Source of the DNA: Parachlamydiales bacterium | GTDB taxonomy: Bacteria; Chlamydiota; Chlamydiia; Chlamydiales; Rhabdochlamydiaceae | Reading direction: 5' to 3' | NCBI GenBank assembly: GCA_020050965.1 | Contig: JAGVJV010000140.1 | Span: 1 to 7,697, forward strand | Length of the DNA stretch: 7,697 nt | Part shown: positions 1-6,207 of the stretch, one piece after another | How positions within the stretch are numbered: the first letter of the stretch is position 1 | Layout: each line of letters opens with the position of its first letter | Notes under the pieces: generated by a model | The model's input: the letters and a program-made list of their open reading frames with translations, nothing else | Database searches by the model: none | What the model was told of the DNA's origin: nothing | Position numbers and translations under genes: made by a program

Positions 1-96
1 TCGCGCGAAAGCTCCCGCGGTTGAGCGATCGTAAACACCCTAATATTAGTAATATGAGGGTGTTTACGATCGCTCAACCCCAGGGCTTTGGCGCGA
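1..96. repeat. Large nested palindrome (hairpin element)
   Basis: The inner stem is perfect over 23 bp: 19-41 pairs with 57-79. Inside it, 43-47 pairs with 51-55 around a 3-base loop (AGT), leaving only one mismatch (42/56). An outer, less regular stem pairs 1-6 (TCGCGC) with 91-96 (GCGCGA) and 8-12 with 85-89. No T-run follows directly; the nearest is five T at 109-113, so a simple intrinsic terminator is not well supported. The left edge coincides with the window edge, so the element may extend further. It could be an extragenic palindromic repeat, a MITE-like fold-back element, or a terminator-like structure of an unseen upstream gene. It shares no obvious sequence with the fold-back element at 5607-5771. 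Confidence 0.75.
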
Positions 97-222
97 CCCA
101 AATATCGATTTTTGAATTCGCTTGTGTATATTTGCAAATATCTTATTTATTTCTATTTTTTTTTCGTTATTAATAAAACTAATCTAATTTTTAATAAATC
201 TGAATTAACTATTATTATTTTA

Positions 223-251
223 TTTACAATAATTTAATTATTTAATATAAT
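223..251 (+). promoter_or_regulatory. Sigma70-type promoter of the first paralogous gene
   Basis: TTTACA at 223-228 (5 of 6 to consensus) lies 17 bases before a perfect TATAAT at 246-251. Transcription would start near 258 and give a leader of about 37 bases ending in AAAAAGG and the ATG at 295. The flanking stretch 121-294 is extremely AT-rich, so a chance match is easier than usual. However, the downstream paralogue has a promoter at almost the same distance from its ATG, which supports this one. I see no gene in the interval 97-294. Confidence 0.65.
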
Positions 252-294
252 TAGTTGTTTAATTGTTAATTAAAATTATTAAAAAGGTTTTATT

Positions 295-1071
295 ATGTCT
301 GTTAATTTGATCGGTAAAACGCTCTTTTGCTCTTTACATTTGATCGGGAGAAAAACACTTAAAATGATCCATTTGAGAGAGAAGAAAGTGGGGTTGGTGG
401 CTTTACCGTTAATTGCCGGTCTTTTGATTCTTTCTTTTTATCTCCTGAAGAGATGTTGTTTTTCAGCGAAAGTCGAAAGTGAAAAATATAATAAACAAAA
501 ACTCATTACACAAATAAAAAAAGGGAATCACAAGGCTCTTGCACGAGCAGCAGATGATCTTGTGGATGAGGAGGGGAAAATCGATGATTTAGATGTGATG
601 AGGGTCGCTGTGCAGGAACCAAAAAAGGGGTGGACGTTGGTCTACGCTTCACCTCGTCTTCGTAATCATGATGAACTGGTGGAGCTAGCTGTTGCCAACG
701 ATTCCACAAGCCGGGCGCTTTTAGTATCGGCTATCCGTTTTCATTACAATCGGAAATTAGTAGAAAAAACTTTAATGCAATGTCCTAGTGCTCTTGTCTG
801 GCTTTTTCATTGCCAAAATGATAAAGAAATGGTGAAAATAGCGATAGAGAATGAACAGGCTGAAAATAGGGCGGGTTCAATAAGTGAATGTGAGAAAGAG
901 ACATCTGAGGAGAAGGAGGGGCGATGTGTATTCGTCAACGCGAATCAGGGCATACGAGATAATCTTGAGATGGCAAAGTTTGCGATTGAAAGGAATCGAA
1001 GAGCTTATTTTTTCATTTCAGAGCGCCTAAAGAAGCTCCCAGAAGTGAAGGCATTAGTCGGAGCTGTTTAA
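295..1071 (+). CDS. Membrane-anchored DUF4116-like repeat protein, paralogue 1
   Basis: This is a 258-residue protein of unknown function. Residues 1-30 are short and basic, and residues 32-51 form one hydrophobic segment (VGLVALPLIAGLLILSFYLL) followed by KRCC. From about residue 64 on there are helical repeats of roughly 25 residues with patterns such as DDLDVMRVAVQ, GWTLVYASPRLRNHDELVELAV and NRKLVEKTL. These resemble DUF4116, a repeat of unknown function, as I recall that family. An acidic, charged insert lies around residues 186-209. The protein aligns without gaps to the next gene product over residues 61-180, with 71 of 120 identical by hand count. The start is supported by AAAAAGG seven bases upstream. 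Only one membrane segment is visible, so it is not a typical two-lobed Inc protein. A role as a secreted or envelope protein is inference only. Confidence 0.8.
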   Translation: MSVNLIGKTLFCSLHLIGRKTLKMIHLREKKVGLVALPLIAGLLILSFYLLKRCCFSAKVESEKYNKQKLITQIKKGNHKALARAADDLVDEEGKIDDLDVMRVAVQEPKKGWTLVYASPRLRNHDELVELAVANDSTSRALLVSAIRFHYNRKLVEKTLMQCPSALVWLFHCQNDKEMVKIAIENEQAENRAGSISECEKETSEEKEGRCVFVNANQGIRDNLEMAKFAIERNRRAYFFISERLKKLPEVKALVGAV

Positions 1072-1077
1072 GATAGA

Positions 1078-1106
1078 TTGACAAAGATAAAAAAATGCTT
1101 TAAAAT
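1078..1106 (+). promoter_or_regulatory. Sigma70-type promoter of the second paralogous gene
   Basis: A perfect TTGACA at 1078-1083 is followed after 17 bases by TAAAAT at 1101-1106 (5 of 6). It begins seven bases after the stop codon of the upstream gene. The predicted start near 1113 gives a leader of about 35 bases that ends in ATTAAAAAGG before the ATG at 1148. Position and leader match the promoter of the first paralogue (distance from -10 to ATG 41 versus 43 bases), so the two genes are probably transcribed separately as well as by read-through. Confidence 0.75.
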
Positions 1107-1147
1107 CATTCATTAAAAGATATTAAAATGAATTAAAAAGGATTTTT

Positions 1148-2008
1148 ATGACAATTGGTGCAATTAGTAAAGTACTCTCTTTTCCTTTGAGCTTTATGGA
1201 AGGAAAATTAAGAGAAATCAATTTTCGAGATAAAAAGGTTACGTTGACTGTTTTGACGGTCTTTGCTGGATGTTTTGTCGTTTTTTGTTTGATTAAGAAA
1301 TGTTTTTTCTCAGCTTCAGTTCAAGGGGAGCCTAAAAAGTATAACAAGCAAGACCTGTTGGCGGAGATCGAGAAGGGCAATATTTACGCTCTTCAACAAG
1401 CAGCGAATGAGTTGAAAGATGCTGAGGGGAAAATAGATGATTTAGCTGTCATGAAAGCGGCTGTTCAAAAACCTAGCGCTGGATGGGCTTTACAATATGC
1501 ATCGGCTCGTCTTCAAGATCACGATGAGCTTGTAGGGTTAGCGGTTGCAAATGATACGACAGGGCGAGCACTTACAAACGCAAACCCACGTTTCCGTGAA
1601 AACCGCGAGCTAGTTAAAACGACTCTAACACACTGTCCCAATGCTCTTGCTTGGCTTACAGAATACCAAGATGATGAAGAAATGATCAGGACAGCGATCG
1701 AACATGAGAAATATGGGAATGACCCTGATTCGTTGAGTGGGTATGGCGAAAAGATCCAATGGGAGGCCGAGGAGCATACGATATTTAAATTCGCAAGTGC
1801 TGCTAAGCGAAGTGATCTCGACTTGGCTAAATTTGCGATCGCGAAAAATCGCAGAGCTTATCTGGTTGTTTCGGATTCTTTGAAGGTGCATGCAGAAATT
1901 GTGAAATTAGCAAAGCATTATGCTTATCAGTGTCGTCAAGACCCGATTATTCTGAATCACATTAATTATTGGAATCCGCCACGTAAAATCGTTCTGCAAG
2001 ATGAGTGA
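1148..2008 (+). CDS. Membrane-anchored DUF4116-like repeat protein, paralogue 2
   Basis: This 286-residue protein of unknown function is the tandem paralogue of the gene before it. A basic N-terminus ending in RDKK is followed by a hydrophobic segment at about 31-49 and then KKCFF. About six degenerate repeats follow, at roughly 64-95, 96-122, 123-150, 151-174, 175-222 (interrupted by a charged insert) and 223-256. The best unit reads DLAVMKAAVQ then GWALQYASARLQDHDELV, which fits the DUF4116 pattern as I recall it. The C-terminus carries about 30 residues absent from paralogue 1 and is rich in aromatic and basic residues. An AAAAAGGA ribosome-binding site lies five bases before the ATG. An intrinsic terminator begins right after the stop. 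Function is unknown. A solenoid-type protein-binding surface facing cytoplasm or host is inference. Confidence 0.82.
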   Translation: MTIGAISKVLSFPLSFMEGKLREINFRDKKVTLTVLTVFAGCFVVFCLIKKCFFSASVQGEPKKYNKQDLLAEIEKGNIYALQQAANELKDAEGKIDDLAVMKAAVQKPSAGWALQYASARLQDHDELVGLAVANDTTGRALTNANPRFRENRELVKTTLTHCPNALAWLTEYQDDEEMIRTAIEHEKYGNDPDSLSGYGEKIQWEAEEHTIFKFASAAKRSDLDLAKFAIAKNRRAYLVVSDSLKVHAEIVKLAKHYAYQCRQDPIILNHINYWNPPRKIVLQDE

Positions 2009-2009
2009 C

Positions 2010-2032
2010 CGGATTAGAAAAGTCCGTTTTTT
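2010..2032 (+). terminator. Intrinsic terminator after the paralogous pair
   Basis: A 6-bp stem pairs 2010-2015 (CGGATT) with 2021-2026 (AGTCCG), including one T-G wobble, around a 5-base loop. Six T follow at 2027-2032. It starts two bases after the stop codon. The stem is short, so termination may be partial. Confidence 0.7.
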
Positions 2033-2071
2033 CACAAACGAGAAAAACCCACTTTAAAAGAGAATGTTTTG

Positions 2072-2713
2072 ATGTCCCTTCATGTCTTTGATCTCGATCA
2101 TACCCTCCTCACCGCGAATAGTAGCTTTCGCTTTGGAGCCTACCTCTATCAACGGAAATTCTTCTCCTTTAAGAAACTTCTCTTTTGCTTGAGTCTTTAT
2201 GCACGCCATAAATGGTGCGGCATGTCCGTTCAAACGTTGCACGCAAAAGCCTTTAACACCCTCTTCAAAGGATACAAGCTCTCCACTATCGAAGAGTATG
2301 CTGATCTTTTTCTCTCACAATATCTCTCTTCTATGCTTTATCATCCTGTCATTCAACGTCTTAGAGAGGCTCAAGCAAAAGGAGAATATACACTCATTTT
2401 GTCGAGTTCGCCCGCCTTTTTGGTGGAAGCTGTTGCGCAACGTTTACAAGTTGCTCATTGGAAAGCCACCACTTATCATTTAGATTCAGAGGGAGATCTC
2501 ACAGCAATTGCCCACGTTTTAGAAGGGCAAGATAAAGCTGACTATGTCACGGCCTTAGCAGACAAAATGAATCTTCCCGCTTCTGCGATTACCGCCTATT
2601 CCGATAGCTATTTAGATTTGCCTGTATTAAAAATAGCTGGACGCGCTATAGGTGTGGTTCCGGACCCTTATTTGAAGCGGATCTGTTTGGATCAGGGGTG
2701 GGAAATTCTATAA
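2072..2713 (+). CDS. HAD-superfamily subfamily IB phosphatase (SerB-like)
   Basis: This 213-residue HAD hydrolase probably removes phosphate from a small metabolite; the substrate cannot be read from the sequence. Motif I is DLDHT at residues 7-11, with D7 the expected nucleophile and D9 the acid/base. Motif II is the serine run in LILSSSP (108-114), motif III is probably K155 in GQDKADY, and motif IV is SDSYLD with D178 and D182 for magnesium. The helical cap lies about 14-95. The ending PDPYLKRICLDQGWEIL resembles that of the PSPase-like HAD-IB proteins. I chose the ATG at 2072 over the in-frame TTG just before it because motif I then starts at the usual distance and an AAAGAGA site lies about nine bases upstream. 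It sits 19 bases before the glutamine synthetase gene, probably in one operon. Phosphoserine phosphatase proper is possible but not shown. Confidence 0.85.
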   Translation: MSLHVFDLDHTLLTANSSFRFGAYLYQRKFFSFKKLLFCLSLYARHKWCGMSVQTLHAKAFNTLFKGYKLSTIEEYADLFLSQYLSSMLYHPVIQRLREAQAKGEYTLILSSSPAFLVEAVAQRLQVAHWKATTYHLDSEGDLTAIAHVLEGQDKADYVTALADKMNLPASAITAYSDSYLDLPVLKIAGRAIGVVPDPYLKRICLDQGWEIL

Positions 2714-2732
2714 GCTCACAAGGGAGCAGCAC

Positions 2733-4922
2733 ATGAGCGTACGCAAGACGATTCTCATGGAGATGGGAAAAGAGCATCGAGTCGAAAAAAACGGACAAGA
2801 GACGCACTCTGAAAATTTCGGCAAGTACACCTTTTCGCGCGCTTTAATGCAAAAAATGCTTCCACGCGACGTTTATCGCAATATTCTTCAAGCCATGACA
2901 GGGCAAGTGAAACTGAATCCTGACTATGCGGATACGCTGGCTGTGGCGATTAAAGAATGGGCGATCAGCCACGGAGCGACTCATTATTGTCACTGGTTTC
3001 AGCCTTTGACTGATGCCAGCGCTGAGAAACATGATGCGTTCATTGAATGGAATGCCCCAGATGGTGTGATCGAACAATTCAGCGGGAAACAGCTTATTCA
3101 AGGGGAGCCTGATGCCTCCTCTTTTCCTTCTGGCGGATTGCGCACCACTTATGAGGCACGTGGTTATACGGGTTGGGATCCTTCTTCTCCTATTTTTCTG
3201 TGGAAAGCGGGGGATGGACTCACCCTTTGCATTCCCTCTATTTTTTTTTCATGGACGGGCGCTGTCTTGGATATGAAAATTCCTTTGTTGCGCTCAGAAG
3301 AGCGTCTCAATCAGACTGTATTGCGTTTGCTGCACTTAACGGGTCTTGCCGCGCATTATATTTATCCGACGTTGGGACTCGAACAAGAGTATTTTGTGAT
3401 CGATCGATCGTTGCGTAACTTGCGGCCCGACATTGTCCTATTAGGCAAAACTGTGCAGGGAGCTCCTTCCCCTAAAGGACAAGAGTTGCAAGATCACTAT
3501 TTTGGTTCTGTCAAAGATCGTATCCTCGCCTTCATGCAAGCATTTGAGAGTGCTGCCATTGAACTCGCCATTCCTGTGAAAACACGTCATAATGAAGTGG
3601 CGCCCGCTCAACATGAAGTGGCACCTGTCTTTGAAAAGGCTTCTACTGCCATTGATCATAATATTCTTCTCATGGAACTGATGCGCCGAATTTCTCAACA
3701 ACACGGTCTCGCATGCTTACTACACGAAAAGCCTTTTGCAGCCATTAATGGATCAGGCAAACATGCCAACTGGTCTTTGATGACCGATACCGGCGTCAAT
3801 CTGTTGGATCCCAGTGATACGCCTTCTAATAATATGCACTTTCTGATCTTATTGACCGCTGTCTTGCACGCGGTTCACCGGCACTCCGCTTTATTGCGCG
3901 CCTCTGTTGGCTCCGCTTCTAATGATTACCGGTTAGGAGGACATGAAGCCCCACCTGCGATTTTGTCGGTTTACCTGGGACAAGAATTAGAAGATCTCTT
4001 GAATGAGATTGAAGAAAAAGGGATTCCTTCAACAGCTCGAATCAAGGGGAGCTATGACTTAGGGTTGGCCCTCATCCCCGAACTTTCCAAAGATAATACC
4101 GATCGCAATCGCACCTCTCCCATGGCTTTCACAGGAAATAAGTTTGAATTTCGTGCAGTGGGTTCTTCGTCTAATCCCGCTTTTCCTCTCACAGTGCTCA
4201 ATTTGATTGTGGCGGAAAGCTTAAACCTTGTGCTTAACGAAATTGAAGAGCGTTTGGCAGGCGACCCTCATCCGACGCCGGAGACATTGCTTCAGACAGC
4301 GATCCTTGTTTTGCAAAAATTTATCAAAGAATCTAAGGGAATTCGTTTTGCAGGGGATAATTATTCTGAAGCGTGGGTGAAAGAGGCTCGTCAGCGTGGA
4401 CTTCCCAACATTCAGCGCTCGCCGGAAGCTTTCAAGTCTTTAACGGCTCCTCAGACCATTCAGCTATTTGACAAGATCTTGACAGCTGAGGAACTCGCGA
4501 GTCGTCAAGATGTCCTCATGGAGCATTATGCTCATCACCTGAATATTGAAGCGAAGCTCTTGATCGATATTTTTCGTACCCAAATTTTGCCTGTCGCTGT
4601 ATACTATCAGCAAGTGATGGCAACCAGTTTCTTGCAAATTAAAGAGGTTTTAGCGCCCCATCAGTTTCATTCGACGAAACAAGCGCTTTACCTCAGACAT
4701 TATAATGAAGCCATTGAAGAGTGTTTGCGTGCAATTGAAGAGTTAGAAAAAGAGCGTCAGCAGACGTGTACATGGCCTTTTGCTGAGCAGGCATCGATTT
4801 TTAGTCAGCAAGTCTACCAGAAGATAGAGAAAGCGCGTCACGCGATCGATCACCTGGAAACGCTGACAGATGATGAACGCTGGCCTCTTCCTAAGTATCG
4901 TGAACTCTTATTTATGGTCTAG
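2733..4922 (+). CDS. glnN: Type III glutamine synthetase (GlnN)
   Basis: It makes glutamine from glutamate, ammonia and ATP in the cytoplasm. At 729 residues it has the length of the large GSIII class, well above the roughly 450-470 of GSI. The type-specific N-terminal part is visible (FGKYTFSRALM at 29-39, ATHYCHWFQPLT at 82-93). The catalytic core shows GLEQEYFVIDR (215-225), the GSIII signature RHNEVAPAQHEVAPVFE (285-301), NGSGKHANWSL (339-349, substrate and ATP pocket) and NRTSPMAFTGNKFEFRAVGS (459-478), with the metal- and substrate-binding Glu, His and Arg residues in place. A helical C-terminal extension follows (about 570-729). AGGGAG six bases before the ATG supports the start. No frameshift or missing motif is seen, so it should be active. 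I do not know the gene as standard in Chlamydia, and transfer into this lineage is possible. Confidence 0.95.
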   Translation: MSVRKTILMEMGKEHRVEKNGQETHSENFGKYTFSRALMQKMLPRDVYRNILQAMTGQVKLNPDYADTLAVAIKEWAISHGATHYCHWFQPLTDASAEKHDAFIEWNAPDGVIEQFSGKQLIQGEPDASSFPSGGLRTTYEARGYTGWDPSSPIFLWKAGDGLTLCIPSIFFSWTGAVLDMKIPLLRSEERLNQTVLRLLHLTGLAAHYIYPTLGLEQEYFVIDRSLRNLRPDIVLLGKTVQGAPSPKGQELQDHYFGSVKDRILAFMQAFESAAIELAIPVKTRHNEVAPAQHEVAPVFEKASTAIDHNILLMELMRRISQQHGLACLLHEKPFAAINGSGKHANWSLMTDTGVNLLDPSDTPSNNMHFLILLTAVLHAVHRHSALLRASVGSASNDYRLGGHEAPPAILSVYLGQELEDLLNEIEEKGIPSTARIKGSYDLGLALIPELSKDNTDRNRTSPMAFTGNKFEFRAVGSSSNPAFPLTVLNLIVAESLNLVLNEIEERLAGDPHPTPETLLQTAILVLQKFIKESKGIRFAGDNYSEAWVKEARQRGLPNIQRSPEAFKSLTAPQTIQLFDKILTAEELASRQDVLMEHYAHHLNIEAKLLIDIFRTQILPVAVYYQQVMATSFLQIKEVLAPHQFHSTKQALYLRHYNEAIEECLRAIEELEKERQQTCTWPFAEQASIFSQQVYQKIEKARHAIDHLETLTDDERWPLPKYRELLFMV

Positions 4923-4934
4923 TCAGGGGGTGTA

Positions 4935-5549
4935 GTGGGAAAAAAGATTGGGCTATTGGGAGGGACCTTCGACCCGATTCATTGTGGACATCTGAATTTG
5001 GCGTTTGAGCTCCTAGAAAAAGCGTCTTTAGATCAAATCTGGTTTATTCCTGCTCAGATGAATCCACATAAAACAGAAGCGCTTCCTCCAGCCTCCCTTG
5101 ATCATCGATTGGCCATGGTGCAATTGGCTATTCAAGATGTCCCTCATTTCGTCCTCAAAGATTTAGAAAAATACCGCCCTCCTCCCTCTTATACCGTTCA
5201 TACATTACAAGCCTTTATTGCCGAAGAAGCGTTAAATCCGACTCCTCATCATTTTTATTTGTTGATGGGAGAAGATGCGGTTCCCGGCTTTTTTCAGTGG
5301 CATTTACCCGAAGAGATCGTGCGGTTGGTGCCCCTTCTCATTGGATCTCGTTCTGGGGTTTGGCAGTCGGACTGGGCCAATTTTAGCTTACCGATGCGTG
5401 AGGCGATCCAAAAGGGGCTTACTCCCACCCGCTTAATGGATGTCTCGAGTACGCTGATTCGCGAACGTCTTTCTCAAGGGGCCTATTGTGGCCATCTTCT
5501 GTCGGCTTCTGTTTTGCATTATATTCAAGAAAATCGACTTTATCAATAA
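4935..5549 (+). CDS. nadD: Nicotinate-nucleotide adenylyltransferase (NadD)
   Basis: It transfers AMP from ATP to nicotinate mononucleotide to give deamido-NAD, the penultimate step of NAD synthesis. The 204 residues match the usual family length. The nucleotidyltransferase signature GGTFDPIHCGH (9-19) carries the H-x-G-H pair. The substrate-loop motif IPAQMNPHK (38-46), SYTVHTL (85-91), MGEDAVPGFFQWH (111-123) and the second ATP motif DVSSTLIR (169-176) follow in the normal order. In the third motif the usual SYT-x-DT has His in place of Asp. The start codon is GTG with AGGGGG four bases upstream, twelve bases after the glnN stop, so translation is probably coupled. In many bacteria nadD directly precedes rsfS. 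Here a fold-back element separates them. Confidence 0.95.
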   Translation: MGKKIGLLGGTFDPIHCGHLNLAFELLEKASLDQIWFIPAQMNPHKTEALPPASLDHRLAMVQLAIQDVPHFVLKDLEKYRPPPSYTVHTLQAFIAEEALNPTPHHFYLLMGEDAVPGFFQWHLPEEIVRLVPLLIGSRSGVWQSDWANFSLPMREAIQKGLTPTRLMDVSSTLIRERLSQGAYCGHLLSASVLHYIQENRLYQ

Positions 5550-5606
5550 AGTGATGGTTTTTAACTAAGAAAATGTGCTAAAATTCTCTTTTTTGAGAGA
5601 ATCTTA

Positions 5607-5771
5607 GAGACTGTCTACGGATTTATAAGTGCTTGATTTAAGTGAGTTTTTGACTCCATTTGCATGCCGTGTCTTCCACCCTATTTATTCAATAGGGCGG
5701 AAGACACGGCATGCAAATGGAGCCTAAAATCTCACTTTAAAGCAAACGCTTAGAAATTCGTAGACAGTCTC
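5607..5771. mobile_element. 165-bp MITE-like fold-back element with TTA target duplication
   Basis: Perfect 13-bp terminal inverted repeats, GAGACTGTCTACG (5607-5619) and its complement (5759-5771), are flanked by TTA on both sides (5604-5606 and 5772-5774). The whole element is palindromic. The inner stem 5654-5677 pairs perfectly with 5699-5722 (24 bp), continues after one mismatch with 5679-5685/5691-5697, and closes on a 5-base loop (5686-5690). The middle third (5620-5653 against 5723-5758) pairs imperfectly with substitutions and small gaps. There is no open reading frame, so movement would need a transposase in trans. The TTA duplication fits the TNA target of some IS5-family groups, but that assignment is inference. 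As RNA it would form a very long hairpin between nadD and rsfS. Confidence 0.9.
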
Positions 5772-5786
5772 TTAACCCTTTATTTC

Positions 5787-6197
5787 ATGATTATAATTAT
5801 GCTCGATTCTAATTTAAAAAAATTAAATGACATTGCGCAAGCGATTTACGATAAAAAAGGCTTTAATATTCTCGTCTTGGATGTACGTTCGATTTGTACG
5901 ATGACGGATTATTTTATTATCGCTGAAGGAACGGTGGATCGTCATGTCAAAGCCTTGAGCCAAACGATTAGCGACGAATTAGCGCAACAAGGACAGCACC
6001 CTTTGCATGTCGAAGGACAGCAGGAAGGGGATTGGGTCGTTTTAGATTATGGCGATTTTGTGATCCATTTATTTACTCCCGACTTACGGGAAAAGTATGC
6101 ACTTGAGGAGTTGTGGCGAAAAGGGAAAGTCGTAGATGTGCAGATTACAACGTCTCCCCTTACCCCTCCTAGAAACAAAACTTTTAACGTCAACTGA
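5787..6197 (+). CDS. rsfS: Ribosomal silencing factor RsfS (YbeB/Iojap family)
   Basis: RsfS binds ribosomal protein L14 (uL14) on the large subunit and blocks subunit joining when nutrients are short; that role is known from the family. The single domain is complete: VLDVRSICTMTDYFIIAEGT (30-49), then DRHVKAL (51-57), GDWVVLDYGDFVIHLFTPDL (81-100) and REKYALEELW (101-110), all canonical. A short polar tail follows (120-136). With 136 residues from the first ATG it is slightly long. The second in-frame ATG at 5799 gives 132 residues starting MLDSNLKK and is an equally good start. Neither has a Shine-Dalgarno sequence, and the fold-back element ends only 15 bases before the first ATG. The gene leads into fabF after ten bases. 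Confidence 0.93.
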   Translation: MIIIMLDSNLKKLNDIAQAIYDKKGFNILVLDVRSICTMTDYFIIAEGTVDRHVKALSQTISDELAQQGQHPLHVEGQQEGDWVVLDYGDFVIHLFTPDLREKYALEELWRKGKVVDVQITTSPLTPPRNKTFNVN

Positions 6198-6207
6198 TTG
6201 AGGGGAT

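Noticed and set aside
1021..1077. Possible frameshift truncation at the end of paralogue 1, as paralogue 2 is 28 residues longer.
   Set aside because: The sequence after the stop in other frames does not resume the tail of paralogue 2, and a good promoter begins seven bases later.
2030..2058. TTTCAC and TTTAAA with a 17-base spacer as a promoter for the HAD phosphatase gene.
   Set aside because: Both boxes are poor, the -35 overlaps the terminator T-run, and the start point would leave almost no leader before the ATG at 2072.
5537..5562. Hairpin ACTTTA/TAAAGT overlapping the nadD stop, followed by five T at 5558-5562 as a possible terminator.
   Set aside because: The stem is only 6 bp and almost all A-T, and five bases separate it from the T-run, so termination is unlikely.
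5583..5602. Hairpin ATTCTCT/AGAGAAT after nadD.
   Set aside because: The T-run lies in the loop rather than after the stem, and the stem is weak; not a convincing terminator.
5607..5771. Fold-back element read as a single CRISPR unit or a riboswitch.
   Set aside because: There is one unit only, without repeat-spacer order, and terminal repeats with a target duplication explain it better.
5792..5797. Perfect TATAAT between the two possible rsfS start codons.
   Set aside because: No acceptable -35 box lies 16-18 bases upstream (CTCTTA at the right place), and transcription would begin downstream of both ATG codons.
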